Below the pieces are notes generated by a model. The model had not been told where the DNA came from and searched no databases. It worked only from the letters and a program-made list of their open reading frames with translations. The position numbers were made by a program, and so were the translations under genes. Positions 33,740-42,513 of a stretch of 64,000 nt of DNA are shown one piece after another. Each line of letters begins with the position of its first letter. Within the stretch, counting starts at the first letter, position 1. This DNA comes from Aeromonas sobria (GTDB taxonomy: Bacteria > Pseudomonadota > Gammaproteobacteria > Enterobacterales > Aeromonadaceae), in contig NZ_CDBW01000006.1 of assembly GCF_000820145.1 (NCBI RefSeq), positions 364,257 through 428,256 of the forward strand. Direction: 5' to 3'.

Positions 33740-34165
33740 ATGACAATTCCTTTTCACCGGGATGGCGTTAGCCTGCTTGTGACAGAGCCACTGCTGGTAC
33801 TACTCAATCAGGAAGCCGTGAAATATAACTTCGACCTTGAACAACTCACCCGGCTTACCTTCAGCTTTCGCAACCCTGACTATCAACCTCAAAGTGGTGG
33901 GGTCCATCCGGTCGAAATCCAGCTGATACATGGTCTTGATGGTTGGCTATTCGACTACGTCACTGATTTTAGCTACCAAGGCTTGGGACAAGATACCGAG
34001 CTCTGCAAAGAACTCGACTTCCACTTCCTGGATAACGAGCACTACCTACAAGGCTGGGGACCGCTCCCCATGGCGGATGCCCAAGAGTTATTCAACATGT
34101 GGCAGAACAGTTTTCTTGCCTACGCCCAGCTGGGCTTTTTTACCGTCACCGTCAGTGGTGACTGA
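33740..34165 (+). CDS. DUF2787 family protein
   Basis: About 141 residues from ATG 33740, with GAGGAGA upstream. It resembles the DUF2787 family of mobile elements: a FSFRNPDYQPQSGGVHPVEI motif, then WLFDYVTDFSYQG and ELDFHFLD. Function unknown. It lies 19 bp after the LRAT-like gene and 6 bp before the next gene, within a dense plus-strand operon. No signal peptide or catalytic motif is evident. Confidence 0.75.
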   Translation: MTIPFHRDGVSLLVTEPLLVLLNQEAVKYNFDLEQLTRLTFSFRNPDYQPQSGGVHPVEIQLIHGLDGWLFDYVTDFSYQGLGQDTELCKELDFHFLDNEHYLQGWGPLPMADAQELFNMWQNSFLAYAQLGFFTVTVSGD

Positions 34166-34171
34166 GGAGGC

Positions 34172-34477
34172 ATGATGCCCAAACATCCTATAGCCGTTGA
34201 ACTTGAAGCCATCAATCGAGAGGGAGAGACACAGGTGGTACGTGACAGCGGCCTGACGGTTCAGGGCTACAGCGTCTACCTGCGGGCCGTCGAAGCCAGC
34301 GGACTTGCGCTGGCCACCTGGGTAGCTGACTACGACACTATCGGCCAAGCCTATGAGCTGGCGGAACGGCTGAGTGTGGCTCTGACTATCCCACTCACTG
34401 TGTTGGTTCCCGGATTGCTGATGCCGGTGAAGCGTGACCCCGCTGCCACGGCAAGCCCCATCACGATGGCCAACTGA
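34172..34477 (+). CDS. Hypothetical protein, 101 residues
   Basis: No family recognised. A second ATG three bases later (34175) is better spaced from the GAGGAGG ribosome-binding site and may be the real start. The sequence is soluble and mixed alpha/beta (VELEAINREGETQVVRDSG, TWVADYDTIGQAYELAERL). It sits between DUF2787 and RadC in the operon. The last 15 residues are Ala/Thr/Pro-rich and disordered-looking. Confidence 0.55.
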   Translation: MMPKHPIAVELEAINREGETQVVRDSGLTVQGYSVYLRAVEASGLALATWVADYDTIGQAYELAERLSVALTIPLTVLVPGLLMPVKRDPAATASPITMAN

Positions 34478-34566
34478 ACTTCCCTCAACGTGAGCCAACA
34501 ACACCTCTGCATTTAGCCCCGGTATGCCTCGCGCTGCCGGGGTCTTTCTTTATTCAGGAGACCACC

Positions 34567-35064
34567 ATGCGTTACCACAAACTGAAAGCCGGGGAATGCC
34601 CCGGCACCTATGTCGTCACCGAACCGGTGACCGAGCAAGACCTGCTGCGCATCGCCAACCAGATTGCCCGCAAACGCCTGGCCAAAGGCACTGCCATCAC
34701 CAGTACCACAGAGGCAGCTGAGCGGCTGCAAACCCTGCTACAAGACCGGGAGCATGAAGTGTTTGGCGCACTGTTTCTCGACTCCCAACATCGCGTACTG
34801 GCTTTTGAGGAGCTGTTTCGCGGTACCCTCGATAGCGCCAGCATCTACCCACGGGAAGTGGTCAAACGGGCCTTGCTGCTTTGCAGTGCTTCGATTATCG
34901 CGGTGCACAATCACCCCAGCGGTGACCCGGAGCCCAGCCAATCAGACCGGGTCTTTACCCAGGCCCTCAAAGAGGCGTTGGCGCTGATCGATGTGCGATT
35001 GCTTGACCATCTGGTGGTCGGTGCTGAGGGCGTCGTCTCGCTGGCCGAGAGAGGCCAACTATGA
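34567..35064 (+). CDS. RadC family JAB-domain protein (YeeS-like)
   Basis: A 165-residue short RadC-type protein. The JAB/MPN metal-binding signature is complete: FLDSQHRVLAFEELFRGT, with the metal ligands in VHNHPSGDPEPSQSD, then LLDHLVVG. The N-terminal helix-hairpin-helix of chromosomal RadC is missing, as in YeeS, YkfG and YfjY of the CP4 islands. Role unknown; these proteins are markers of integrative elements. It overlaps the next gene by 4 nt (ATGA). Good AGGAG ribosome-binding site 6 nt upstream. Confidence 0.92.
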   Translation: MRYHKLKAGECPGTYVVTEPVTEQDLLRIANQIARKRLAKGTAITSTTEAAERLQTLLQDREHEVFGALFLDSQHRVLAFEELFRGTLDSASIYPREVVKRALLLCSASIIAVHNHPSGDPEPSQSDRVFTQALKEALALIDVRLLDHLVVGAEGVVSLAERGQL

Positions 35065-35252
35065 CTCTAACACCAGGTAAGTCACACCTCACCGCCCTCG
35101 ATATCCTCCTCGAATTGCGCTGCTGGCTTGCTGACTACGTCCAGATGCAGGCAGCGCCCGCTATCGTGGCCCACCTGCCCAACGGCTACCTGCTCACCCA
35201 AGCCGACTGCATAGAGGCCATTGATGCACTGCTGCATCAGCTACGCCATTAG
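35061..35252 (+). CDS. Small protein coupled to radC
   Basis: 63 residues, translated by ATGA overlap with radC. The sequence looks like a small helical protein (ALDILLELRCWLADYVQMQ, DCIEAIDALLHQL). In CP4 islands a short gene (yeeT-type) follows radC, but no sequence match to it is evident. Function unknown. Confidence 0.6.
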   Translation: MTLTPGKSHLTALDILLELRCWLADYVQMQAAPAIVAHLPNGYLLTQADCIEAIDALLHQLRH

Positions 35253-35276
35253 CCGTGCCAAGAAGGGACAAACACC

Positions 35277-35615
35277 GTGCGATTACCTAACCCCTATTCC
35301 CTGAAAGAAACCCTGGGCAAGCTGCGCGATGGCCTGGCAGCCGCCAGCAACGAAGGGGCGCTGGCGTTGTTGGAGCAAGCAGTCACCAAGGCTCGTGATG
35401 ACAGGGTATATGCCAAGCAGCTTGAAGAGACCTTGCTGCACGGTTCTACCGTTGAGATCCGCGAGTGCCTCAGCTGCTTTGGCGACTACTTCGAGCGCTC
35501 CAGAGACACACAGCCCTATTACCCGCATCACGATGCCGTCAACGGCATTGATTGTGCGCTCTACGCCATCTTGTTTGATGTTGCTAACCCAGACGCAGAA
35601 CAGGCGCAGCAATAA
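35277..35615 (+). CDS. Hypothetical protein, 112 residues
   Basis: Starts with GTG at 35277 behind AAGGGA. A helical, soluble sequence with an acidic and aromatic C-terminal half (CLSCFGDYFERSRD, YYPHHDAVNGIDCALYAIL). I do not recognise a family. It lies 24 bp after the radC-coupled gene in the same operon. Confidence 0.55.
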   Translation: MRLPNPYSLKETLGKLRDGLAAASNEGALALLEQAVTKARDDRVYAKQLEETLLHGSTVEIRECLSCFGDYFERSRDTQPYYPHHDAVNGIDCALYAILFDVANPDAEQAQQ

Positions 35616-35732
35616 CATACAGGCCGATCGTTCACCCGGATCATTAGAGCCAGCACCATGATCCGGATATTCCGACACAACCCACAGGGCCACCTCACCA
35701 AAGGTGGCCTTTCGCATTTCAAGGAGTCCCCC

Positions 35733-36239
35733 ATGTCTGCCTTCATGATCGACCGCCAGGATTACCTGGCCTTTGCCGTACAGTTGCACCGTTTTTGCAA
35801 TGCCCCGATGCCACCGCACTACACCCTTGAGTTGCTGCGCACCCTCTGGTGGTTCCCGCCAGCAGACACGACCAGTACCTGGACATGGCGGGTAGACCGG
35901 TTGGTACGGTTGATGATGCTCGCCAACAGACGGGCGGTCTGGCATCGCTATCAGTTAGGACGCCAGCAAGACCAGAAGGAACCACGCCAGCGTGGCTCAA
36001 CCAAACTGGGACCGCTTAAACCTGCCCACCGTTACCACCAGGCACCACTCAACGATGCCGCACTGGTAGCCCTCTACAAATTCACCTGCTGCGCCCTGTA
36101 CCAATCGAGTGAATGGAGCGGGAGCCATGAGCAGGCACCTCGGCTTGTGAAGGTACTACAGCAGTTGCAACAGGCTCTCGCGCAAGACGTGCTGACCCGG
36201 CTGTCACTGTGGGAGCAAGCCCCTTGGGGAGAGATGTGA
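35733..36239 (+). CDS. Hypothetical protein, 168 residues
   Basis: ATG 35733 is chosen because AAGGAG lies 8 nt upstream; a frame from 35658 has no such site. The protein is Trp- and Arg-rich in the middle (LLRTLWWFPP, TWTWRVDRLVRL, RRAVWHRYQLGRQ), followed by a helical C-terminal half. No known family. The basic central part could bind nucleic acid, which is speculation. Its TGA overlaps the next ATG by one base. Confidence 0.6.
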   Translation: MSAFMIDRQDYLAFAVQLHRFCNAPMPPHYTLELLRTLWWFPPADTTSTWTWRVDRLVRLMMLANRRAVWHRYQLGRQQDQKEPRQRGSTKLGPLKPAHRYHQAPLNDAALVALYKFTCCALYQSSEWSGSHEQAPRLVKVLQQLQQALAQDVLTRLSLWEQAPWGEM

Positions 36240-36454
36240 TGAACCTTTCCATCATCCTGACGGTGACAAGCTCACCACCGAGCTCAACTGCCCATATAGC
36301 CCAGCGTATCGCCGATGACATGGCACACCTGCATCACCGTCTAGGGGATGGGGTCAGTGATGAACTGGGAATCAGCATCAGTTACCTAGTCGAACAGTTT
36401 GCGCTGCTGGCAGCGGCTTACCGTTCACCTGCAGAAAGGGAGAAACACCCATGA
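36239..36454 (+). CDS. Hypothetical small protein
   Basis: 71 residues, start ATG at 36239 overlapping the previous stop (TGATG) and stop overlapping the next start (ATGA). It is helical (TAHIAQRIADDMAHLHHRL). Its coupling on both sides argues that it is real even though it has no family. Confidence 0.55.
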   Translation: MNLSIILTVTSSPPSSTAHIAQRIADDMAHLHHRLGDGVSDELGISISYLVEQFALLAAAYRSPAEREKHP

Positions 36455-36813
36455 TCGAATTCAACGATAGCTTCACTCAGGTCGCAGTAGCTCAGGCAAT
36501 GAGCGCACATGGCGATTTGCATCGGCTCATTACCTATCAGCTCACCTTCCCGAAGTGGGCACACGACTATGACGAGATCGGCAAGCGCGCTGGCCCCGAC
36601 AAGATCAAGCCCGTGCCAACGATGCACAAGACCACGTTGTTCGTGAGTCCACTGGACATGGTGGACAACCTGCCCCGCGAGATTAACTTTGCGTGGTGGG
36701 AGCGTGAGTGCAACGACCTCGGCTATCCCGCTGGGGAGTGGCGACGCACCATTGTGGGGGCCTACTTCAACCACGGCACCAACGACAACCCAAACTGGAG
36801 CAGCCACACATGA
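36451..36813 (+). CDS. Hypothetical protein, 120 residues
   Basis: Coupled by ATGA overlaps to both neighbours. The sequence is aromatic-rich (FPKWAHDYDEIGKRAGPDK, INFAWWERECNDLGYP), soluble, without membrane helices. No family recognised. It lies immediately upstream of a CbeA/YeeU-like gene, so it may be part of that functional unit. Confidence 0.55.
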   Translation: MIEFNDSFTQVAVAQAMSAHGDLHRLITYQLTFPKWAHDYDEIGKRAGPDKIKPVPTMHKTTLFVSPLDMVDNLPREINFAWWERECNDLGYPAGEWRRTIVGAYFNHGTNDNPNWSSHT

Positions 36814-37136
36814 GCATCTTCGAGCACATGACATGGGGACTGGGCACCCCGAACCTGCCCAAGCTGGGGGCTCGAGCCATTCTGCAACGTGGTTATGTTG
36901 ATTTCCTGGGCGACCGTGCCGGTATGTACGGCGAGCCAGACGAGGCGTGGCGGGCCGAGTGCGACACGGTGCTGCCGCACTTCCTGCGTGAGTTAACCAA
37001 GATGGCCAAGGCATACCAGATATGCACCGACATGGACGAGGTGTTTCGCCTTGAACACAAGGGCTGGGTGTGTGAAGCCAGTCCGAGACGCAGCTACGGC
37101 TACCTCTACCTCGACATCTACCACCCCGCTAGCTAG
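36810..37136 (+). CDS. CbeA/YeeU-like antitoxin homologue (divergent)
   Basis: A 108-residue protein. It lines up with the CbeA (YeeU) family along its length: WGLGTPNLPKLGARAI, then GDRAGMYGE, a helical middle with LPHFLRELTKM, and GWVCEASP with YGYLYLDIYHPA at the end. In E. coli YeeU counters CbtA by stabilising MreB and FtsZ polymers. Here the gene behind it is not CbtA-like. It is more divergent than the second homologue at 38851-39255; the pair share the WGL, GAR, CEA and Y-Y-I-Y positions. Start overlaps the previous stop (ATGA). Confidence is moderate because the match is by eye. Confidence 0.65.
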   Translation: MSIFEHMTWGLGTPNLPKLGARAILQRGYVDFLGDRAGMYGEPDEAWRAECDTVLPHFLRELTKMAKAYQICTDMDEVFRLEHKGWVCEASPRRSYGYLYLDIYHPAS

Positions 37137-37164
37137 CGGGGTGTTTGTTTCAAGGAGAAGTATC

Positions 37165-37707
37165 ATGAACAAGTTCTATCACGTGGGCACACTGGCCCGC
37201 CGTGAAGTCACCGCCCTGCTGCACACGCTGACGCACAATGCAGCCGCCAATGCCGAGGGGATCCTCAACTACGTGGGCAGCAAGCTGAACCCCTACGACC
37301 CGCGCAAAGAGAAGGCCAAGGCACGGCACACATTGCGCCGGGTCAAGAAGGCTCTGAAGGTAGGGAGTATCCCGCTTGAGCTCACCGTGACGGGTTGCCG
37401 CATCGACCGTGGCAGCCATCAGGCTGACCGTTACTACTACGACCGGACGCTGCTGGCCCAGGGCTGGCAACAATACGATACCGAGGAAGACGCCTGGTAT
37501 TTCGGCATATGGATTCACACAGAGAAGCTGGAGACCTTTACCTACGCCGAAGGGGATACCAGCCATGTGATTGCGCCAAACGTTGAGGCGTTTCGCGCTG
37601 AATTGGCGCGGCTCTACCAGTACCACCCACAAGCACCGGCGTTTATCAGCATCGACCCAGAAGCGGGCGTTGTGACCCGACATTTTGAAGCCAAGCCGGA
37701 GGTGTGA
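37165..37707 (+). CDS. Hypothetical protein, 180 residues
   Basis: ATG 37165 with AAGGAG upstream. The sequence has a basic N-terminal third (LNPYDPRKEKAKARHTLRRV KKAL-type residues) and an aromatic later part with DRYYYDRTLLAQGWQQYD and WYFGIWIHTEKL. No family recognised; it occupies the position right after a YeeU-like gene, where a CbtA toxin would be expected, but shows no similarity to CbtA. It could be a different effector partner. Confidence 0.6.
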   Translation: MNKFYHVGTLARREVTALLHTLTHNAAANAEGILNYVGSKLNPYDPRKEKAKARHTLRRVKKALKVGSIPLELTVTGCRIDRGSHQADRYYYDRTLLAQGWQQYDTEEDAWYFGIWIHTEKLETFTYAEGDTSHVIAPNVEAFRAELARLYQYHPQAPAFISIDPEAGVVTRHFEAKPEV

Positions 37708-37708
37708 A

Positions 37709-38050
37709 ATGGCTAAGAACATCACCATCAAGGTGCCCGGCAAACATCCGCAAACTGGCGAGCTCACCACCTTTGAGCAAAAGGGCCAACGCATCGATAT
37801 CGACATCGGCGGGCAGGCTGTGCCCTTCCTCATTCACGGGAGGGGGATAGGAACGTCGCTCACCCACATCCCGAGCGGCTACCGCATTGCACTGCTCGGC
37901 GGCTGGCTCACCGCGCGTTACGCAGTCCCTGAGAATAAGCCCAGCAGAACGGCCTGCGCCCGGATGGCCATAGACCGACTGGTAGCCCAATACGGTTCGC
38001 TGCATCTGCTGGACCGACTCAATTGCAAGCCGGTTATCAATCAGCTGTAA
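37709..38050 (+). CDS. Hypothetical protein, 113 residues
   Basis: Starts one base after the previous stop (TGAAATG), so it is translationally linked. Probably a small beta-rich protein (NITIKVPGKHPQTGELTTF, RIDIDIGGQAVPFLIHGRG, then GYRIALLGGWLTARYA). No family recognised. It belongs to the same plus-strand operon. Confidence 0.55.
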   Translation: MAKNITIKVPGKHPQTGELTTFEQKGQRIDIDIGGQAVPFLIHGRGIGTSLTHIPSGYRIALLGGWLTARYAVPENKPSRTACARMAIDRLVAQYGSLHLLDRLNCKPVINQL

Positions 38051-38121
38051 CGCACTGCCCGTGCCCCCCTTCTCGCCAAGACTTAGAGGGCACGACAGCC
38101 CAGACAACAAGGAGCGATGCC

Positions 38122-38418
38122 ATGACCAACACCCTACCTACAACACCTAATCCACTGGCAGGCCACTCAGTGATGCAGATGCTGGATGTCGCCATGAGCG
38201 CCATCATCGGCGATTACGATGACACAGACCTGGTGCCAGAATGGCAATGGGTCAAGCGTATGGCCTCCCATGAACATGTCGGTGTGAAGGATGACTCCGC
38301 ATATGAGTTCACCCTGAACCTGGCCATGGAGCTCGATGTCATCCCGCCAGCACTGCAACCCTTGCTCACTGCCGTCCAGCAGGCTGGCGTGAACTACATC
38401 CTGTTTTACAACGACTAG
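38122..38418 (+). CDS. Hypothetical protein, 98 residues
   Basis: ATG 38122 with AAGGAG upstream. A soluble, acidic protein with VPEWQWVKRMASHEHVGVK and a hydrophobic end (NYILFYND). No family recognised. A 115-bp gap with no gene follows. Confidence 0.5.
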   Translation: MTNTLPTTPNPLAGHSVMQMLDVAMSAIIGDYDDTDLVPEWQWVKRMASHEHVGVKDDSAYEFTLNLAMELDVIPPALQPLLTAVQQAGVNYILFYND

Positions 38419-38533
38419 CCACCGTGACCTGGTAGCGGTCAACAGCCACAACAACCCTGCCACGCTTATCCACAAACAGCATAAAGGGCCAGCCCTAACA
38501 GGCTGGCCATTAGCATCATTTGAGTCACAAAAC

Positions 38534-38848
38534 ATGACCCGTCTTATCACAGGGCTCGAGGTGCATCGCTATGCCCCCGAGCTTAACAAACTGCATCTGC
38601 GAAACCGGCAGACGTTACCGGCCCCCGGCATAACCACCATCAAAGAGGCGAAAGCCCGCCTGTTTAGCCGCTGGCAGCCGGGGCATCAGGTAACTATCAC
38701 CGTGAGCCATCCTAACTACGTCAATCTCTCTCGGCTCTACCGGGGGCGACTGGCAAACCTGACCGAACTCCCAGAACACCTGACCAAGCTGCGCCAGCGC
38801 CACAACGTGCCTGGCACCCGCATCAACATTCAACTGAGGTATCGCTAA
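38534..38848 (+). CDS. Hypothetical basic protein, 104 residues
   Basis: A basic protein rich in Arg and Leu (HLRNRQTLPAP, EAKARLFSRWQPGHQVTITV, LYRGRLANL, INIQLRYR). No family recognised; the charge is compatible with nucleic-acid binding. It ends 2 bp before the YeeU-like gene, so they are co-transcribed and may be co-functional. Confidence 0.55.
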   Translation: MTRLITGLEVHRYAPELNKLHLRNRQTLPAPGITTIKEAKARLFSRWQPGHQVTITVSHPNYVNLSRLYRGRLANLTELPEHLTKLRQRHNVPGTRINIQLRYR

Positions 38849-38850
38849 TC

Positions 38851-39255
38851 ATGACCACGACAACCACCCACACAAATGGCCAACAACCTGCCGTTCCAGA
38901 CCAGCCAACGCGGATTTTTGCGCAGTGGGGCTTGCCCCACACCGTTACACCGCGCTTTGGCGCTCGTCTCATTCAGGAGCATCATCGCCTACACTTGTTG
39001 TCAGACCGGGCCTCATTGATTGGCGAATGGGAGGAGGTGGCTATCGACAGGCTGGAAGCAGCATTCCCTACCATCATCATAGAATTGGAAAGCAAACTGC
39101 TGACTGGCGAGCTGGGTGCCCGATGCCAGCAACGAATCACCATCCAGCATTGTGGGTTTACCTGCGAAGCAGATACCTTGGGCAGCCATGGCTATGTCTA
39201 TATCGCGATTTACCCTGCGACGAGCATGGACGCCAATCCTGACCGCAAGGCGTGA
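38851..39255 (+). CDS. CbeA/YeeU family type IV antitoxin
   Basis: A 134-residue protein with a clear match to CbeA (YeeU): QWGLPHTVTPRFGARLIQEH, HRLHLLSDRASLIGEW, AFPTIIIELESKLLTGEL, FTCEADTLGSHGYVYIAIYP. In the type IV system CbeA does not touch the toxin but acts on MreB and FtsZ. The E. coli operon ends with cbtA, yet here a terminator follows after 64 bp and no toxin-like frame exists up to 39940. It is thus an orphan antitoxin, or its toxin is one of the unknown upstream genes. It is the second such homologue in the operon. Confidence 0.88.
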   Translation: MTTTTTHTNGQQPAVPDQPTRIFAQWGLPHTVTPRFGARLIQEHHRLHLLSDRASLIGEWEEVAIDRLEAAFPTIIIELESKLLTGELGARCQQRITIQHCGFTCEADTLGSHGYVYIAIYPATSMDANPDRKA

Positions 39256-39318
39256 CCACACATCCGCTTGTGGTAACATTTTTACACCTACTCGTCCGTG
39301 AAAAGTGTGTAGGTCGTG

Positions 39319-39353
39319 GGGAAGGCCAATACGCGGCCTTCCCTTTGTTTTTT
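39319..39353 (+). terminator. Terminator of the RadC/YeeU operon
   Basis: 9-bp stem GGGAAGGCC / GGCCTTCCC with an AATACGC loop followed by TTTGTTTTTT. Confidence 0.85.
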
Positions 39354-39940
39354 ATGACCTTAACCTGGGCGGCATCATCACGTCCTGAACCTGACTGGCT
39401 CCAACTTTTCCGGTATCATGAGTGCCATATTTCATTAGAGAACAAGGTGCCGACATGCCATTTTGGAATTGAGTAAATAAGAATCAAGCTAGGGAACTTG
39501 GCACCAAAGTGCCATACAACCTGCTGCAAGCAGAGGGGAGATTTGGACCCCATTGATATTCCAAGATGATAACCGGCTGGAACTACACGCCTTGATACGC
39601 CACTCATGACAAGCGAGATTCATTTACCTCCCACCAATTTGAATGCGATAATGACAAGCTGAAACGGCGCCATCCACACTTGGTCATCAATGGTCTTGAG
39701 ACACAAGCTCTACTCCATCAGACAAGTAAGTACAGGACTAGCTAACATCAAAGAGATATGATTGTCCGAGCTGAAATCAGAGTTAAGCAAGCACAGGGCT
39801 ATTACAGGAAGACTCCCAAGAAAATGTACTAATGATGAGCAAAAAAAACGAATAAAATAACCTAAAAGTCTCTCCTGCTTTGTAGAATCTCTAATTTCGC
39901 CATCGCGAGTTAAATCGAAGTAAAACTAAAGGGTTCTGGT
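39354..39940. other. Gene-free stretch
   Basis: About 590 bases with no convincing gene on either strand; only short frames without ribosome-binding sites. Composition falls from GC-rich to AT-rich here, marking a junction between island modules. Confidence 0.45.
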
Positions 39941-40486
<546 letters not shown>

Positions 40487-40520
40487 AGAGGGCATCGTTC
40501 TCTTTACCCATTACTCTAGT

Positions 40521-41819
40521 TTACTGTATGCCTGAACCCATATTGGTGTAATAGGGTTTTAATTGCGTACACCAAGACTTGAGGGTATTGGCTCGCCGTG
40601 AAATCGTGTCTCCAGAAAGAGATGGACAGCATTGGCTTAAGAACTCCATCGCAGTACTGGCATCAATGTCAGCCAGACTTGTAATGTCACAATAATTCAT
40701 CCATGCCCAAGCACACTCGCTACCCTCAAAGGCATTCGCTGTAATTCGATATCTTGTACTCTCATCAGAGAGCGCCAATCGCTCACCCTGAGGGGTTAAT
40801 TCTCCATTGTATTCTAGGAATCCAAGAATAAGTGCAGCATGGCGATAATAATCAACCAAGCGTTTATCTACATTCAAACTTTCCGCTGTGATTGGCTCAT
40901 TTCTCCATTTTAGCTCAACATACTGAAATACTGTTTCAACATTATTTCCCTGTGGGACCTTTATGGAGGAAATATAGGTCATAGCTCGTGACTTAAGCTT
41001 CGACAAATATAATTCAGCATCAAGCTTATAGAGCTTAATAATCTGTTCTGGTAACGCTGATGACCGAAGCTCAAAGTCAACACTTGATAACTCAATTGCT
41101 TTCAAAAAATTAAGAAAAACCTTGATATCGATATCATTTGATTCCAATAGATGGATGATATCCTTCTTGTGGATCATGAGTGATGATACTTGACCTAAAA
41201 ATTCTTCAAATTTTGAGAGCTCTTCTGCATGTAACGAAATAGCGAAAGAACCATAACGCGCATTCAGCGCCTGCATATTTCCTTTCACACCTATTGAGCG
41301 ATTGAAGCCGAATACCAACTCACTGAAGCGATCACACACTTGACTCATGTGTTCAAGTGAAACATTTTTCTTCGCCTTCTTATTATATTTTGAGACAATA
41401 ATTTCATGTGTAGGCACAAGATTGTCATTCAATAAAGTAGGTGAATAGGCCACAACTCGTTTAACAAAAATCCCTAGTGCTGGTAGAGTGATTTCCGCTA
41501 TTTTGTTTTTATGCTTAAATTCAAAATTTAACGAAAGCTCTGTTGAAAAAGGGAGTGCCAGTGCGCAAAAATAGTCTTGCTCTTGACGTTCAAGCATATC
41601 ACGCAGACCGACCTTTGCTTTTTCATAAGCAATTATCCGAGCTTTAGAACATGGGATGATGTACCAATTTTCATAATCAGCATCATCGCCTACCCAGTAA
41701 ACGAAGAAGGTTGAACCACTTTCATTTTCGGCATAGAAAATCTTAGGTCCCTCAAAATCAAGATAGACGTTAACTATTCTAAGCTGACCTAATGCTGGGA
41801 AACTGGCAAATATATCCAT
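40521..41819 (-). CDS. Hypothetical protein, DUF6575-like N-terminus and helical C-terminus
   Basis: A 432-residue soluble protein. The first about 100 residues (LGQLRIVNVYLDFEGPKIFY, STFFVYWVGDD, WYIIPCSKARII) resemble what I know as DUF6575. The middle is unrecognised. The last about 120 residues have a helical, winged-helix-like pattern (VDYYRHAALILGFLEYNG, LTPQGERLAL) ending with DTISRRANTLKSW, a motif I associate with the C-terminus of several restriction- or defence-type proteins. Its ATG directly abuts the stop of the upstream gene, so translation is coupled. AT-rich. Function unknown; defence is an inference from pattern and setting. Confidence 0.7.
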   Translation of the reverse strand: MDIFASFPALGQLRIVNVYLDFEGPKIFYAENESGSTFFVYWVGDDADYENWYIIPCSKARIIAYEKAKVGLRDMLERQEQDYFCALALPFSTELSLNFEFKHKNKIAEITLPALGIFVKRVVAYSPTLLNDNLVPTHEIIVSKYNKKAKKNVSLEHMSQVCDRFSELVFGFNRSIGVKGNMQALNARYGSFAISLHAEELSKFEEFLGQVSSLMIHKKDIIHLLESNDIDIKVFLNFLKAIELSSVDFELRSSALPEQIIKLYKLDAELYLSKLKSRAMTYISSIKVPQGNNVETVFQYVELKWRNEPITAESLNVDKRLVDYYRHAALILGFLEYNGELTPQGERLALSDESTRYRITANAFEGSECAWAWMNYCDITSLADIDASTAMEFLSQCCPSLSGDTISRRANTLKSWCTQLKPYYTNMGSGIQ

Positions 41820-42284
41820 TTATTTCACCTCGCTAAAATTCAGGTGAACACGACTGTTCTTTTTGAGCCACAGCGTGAAATGCCCCGTAACTAGCGTTTT
41901 ACGTATCTTCCCCACACCCGCACTTATCGTGCCACATGCGAGTTTTCGCTCCTTTAAAGCCTCGGGCAATGAAGCCATAACCTCAACTAATAAATCTTTG
42001 CTATTCCACACACTGGTACCATAAACAGCCTGCTTTTCCTCCACTGTGTGACAGTGTTTATGCCTATTTGGTTGCTCCTGATGAGTACATAGAAAGCATT
42101 TCTCAGTCGGAGGAATCGACTTGACTAGTCTATACACCATTTCCTCTGCATTTGCATCCGAAGCATCCTTTGGAGGAAGTGCCAGATCGGAAGGGTAGAA
42201 ATCCGGCCAACCATCCTTATCATCGTTTTTCTGCACTTTGTTTCTTTCTCTAGCAAGTCTCAGGAATATGCTTCTACAACCCAT
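41820..42284 (-). CDS. Hypothetical protein with C-x2-C motif, first gene of a coupled pair
   Basis: About 154 residues from ATG 42284; the exact start is uncertain because no good ribosome-binding site is visible, and the conserved-looking part begins at GWPDFYPSDLALPP. Further on come EKCFLCTHQEQPNRHKHCHT, a possible zinc site, then LLVEVMASLPEALKERKLA, GKIRKTLVTGHFTLWLKK and a short hydrophobic end. I have the impression of a small family found in pairs on islands, but I cannot name it. The stop (TAA) touches the ATG of the 432-residue gene. Confidence 0.6.
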   Translation of the reverse strand: MGCRSIFLRLARERNKVQKNDDKDGWPDFYPSDLALPPKDASDANAEEMVYRLVKSIPPTEKCFLCTHQEQPNRHKHCHTVEEKQAVYGTSVWNSKDLLVEVMASLPEALKERKLACGTISAGVGKIRKTLVTGHFTLWLKKNSRVHLNFSEVK

Positions 42285-42513
42285 CAAAAAGTGAAAAGCA
42301 TTATAAAATCAGTTAGATGTTTTATCGCGATAACGTTCATTTAATGGTCTCGCATTATAAATGGATTCGTAAGTAAAGAAAATTTTTATTCGTATACAAT
42401 CTCTACAAAACTTACCATCTGCATACATCTGGTAAGCGTCGACTAGGGGCTGACGTCTTGAACTGATGAATTTCGGTACAATACCTGCTCCGTTAATGTA
42501 AAAATCATCGTCT
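42285..42513 (-). promoter_or_regulatory. Promoter region of the two-gene unit
   Basis: An AT-rich 229-bp gap between the coupled pair and the transposase relic. Minus-strand TATAAT-like sequences are present (for example the complement of 42354-42360). No terminator or inverted repeat of note. Confidence 0.35.

Noticed and set aside
39256..39940. CbtA toxin behind the YeeU-like gene
   Set aside because: A terminator follows the antitoxin and no frame shows CbtA motifs.
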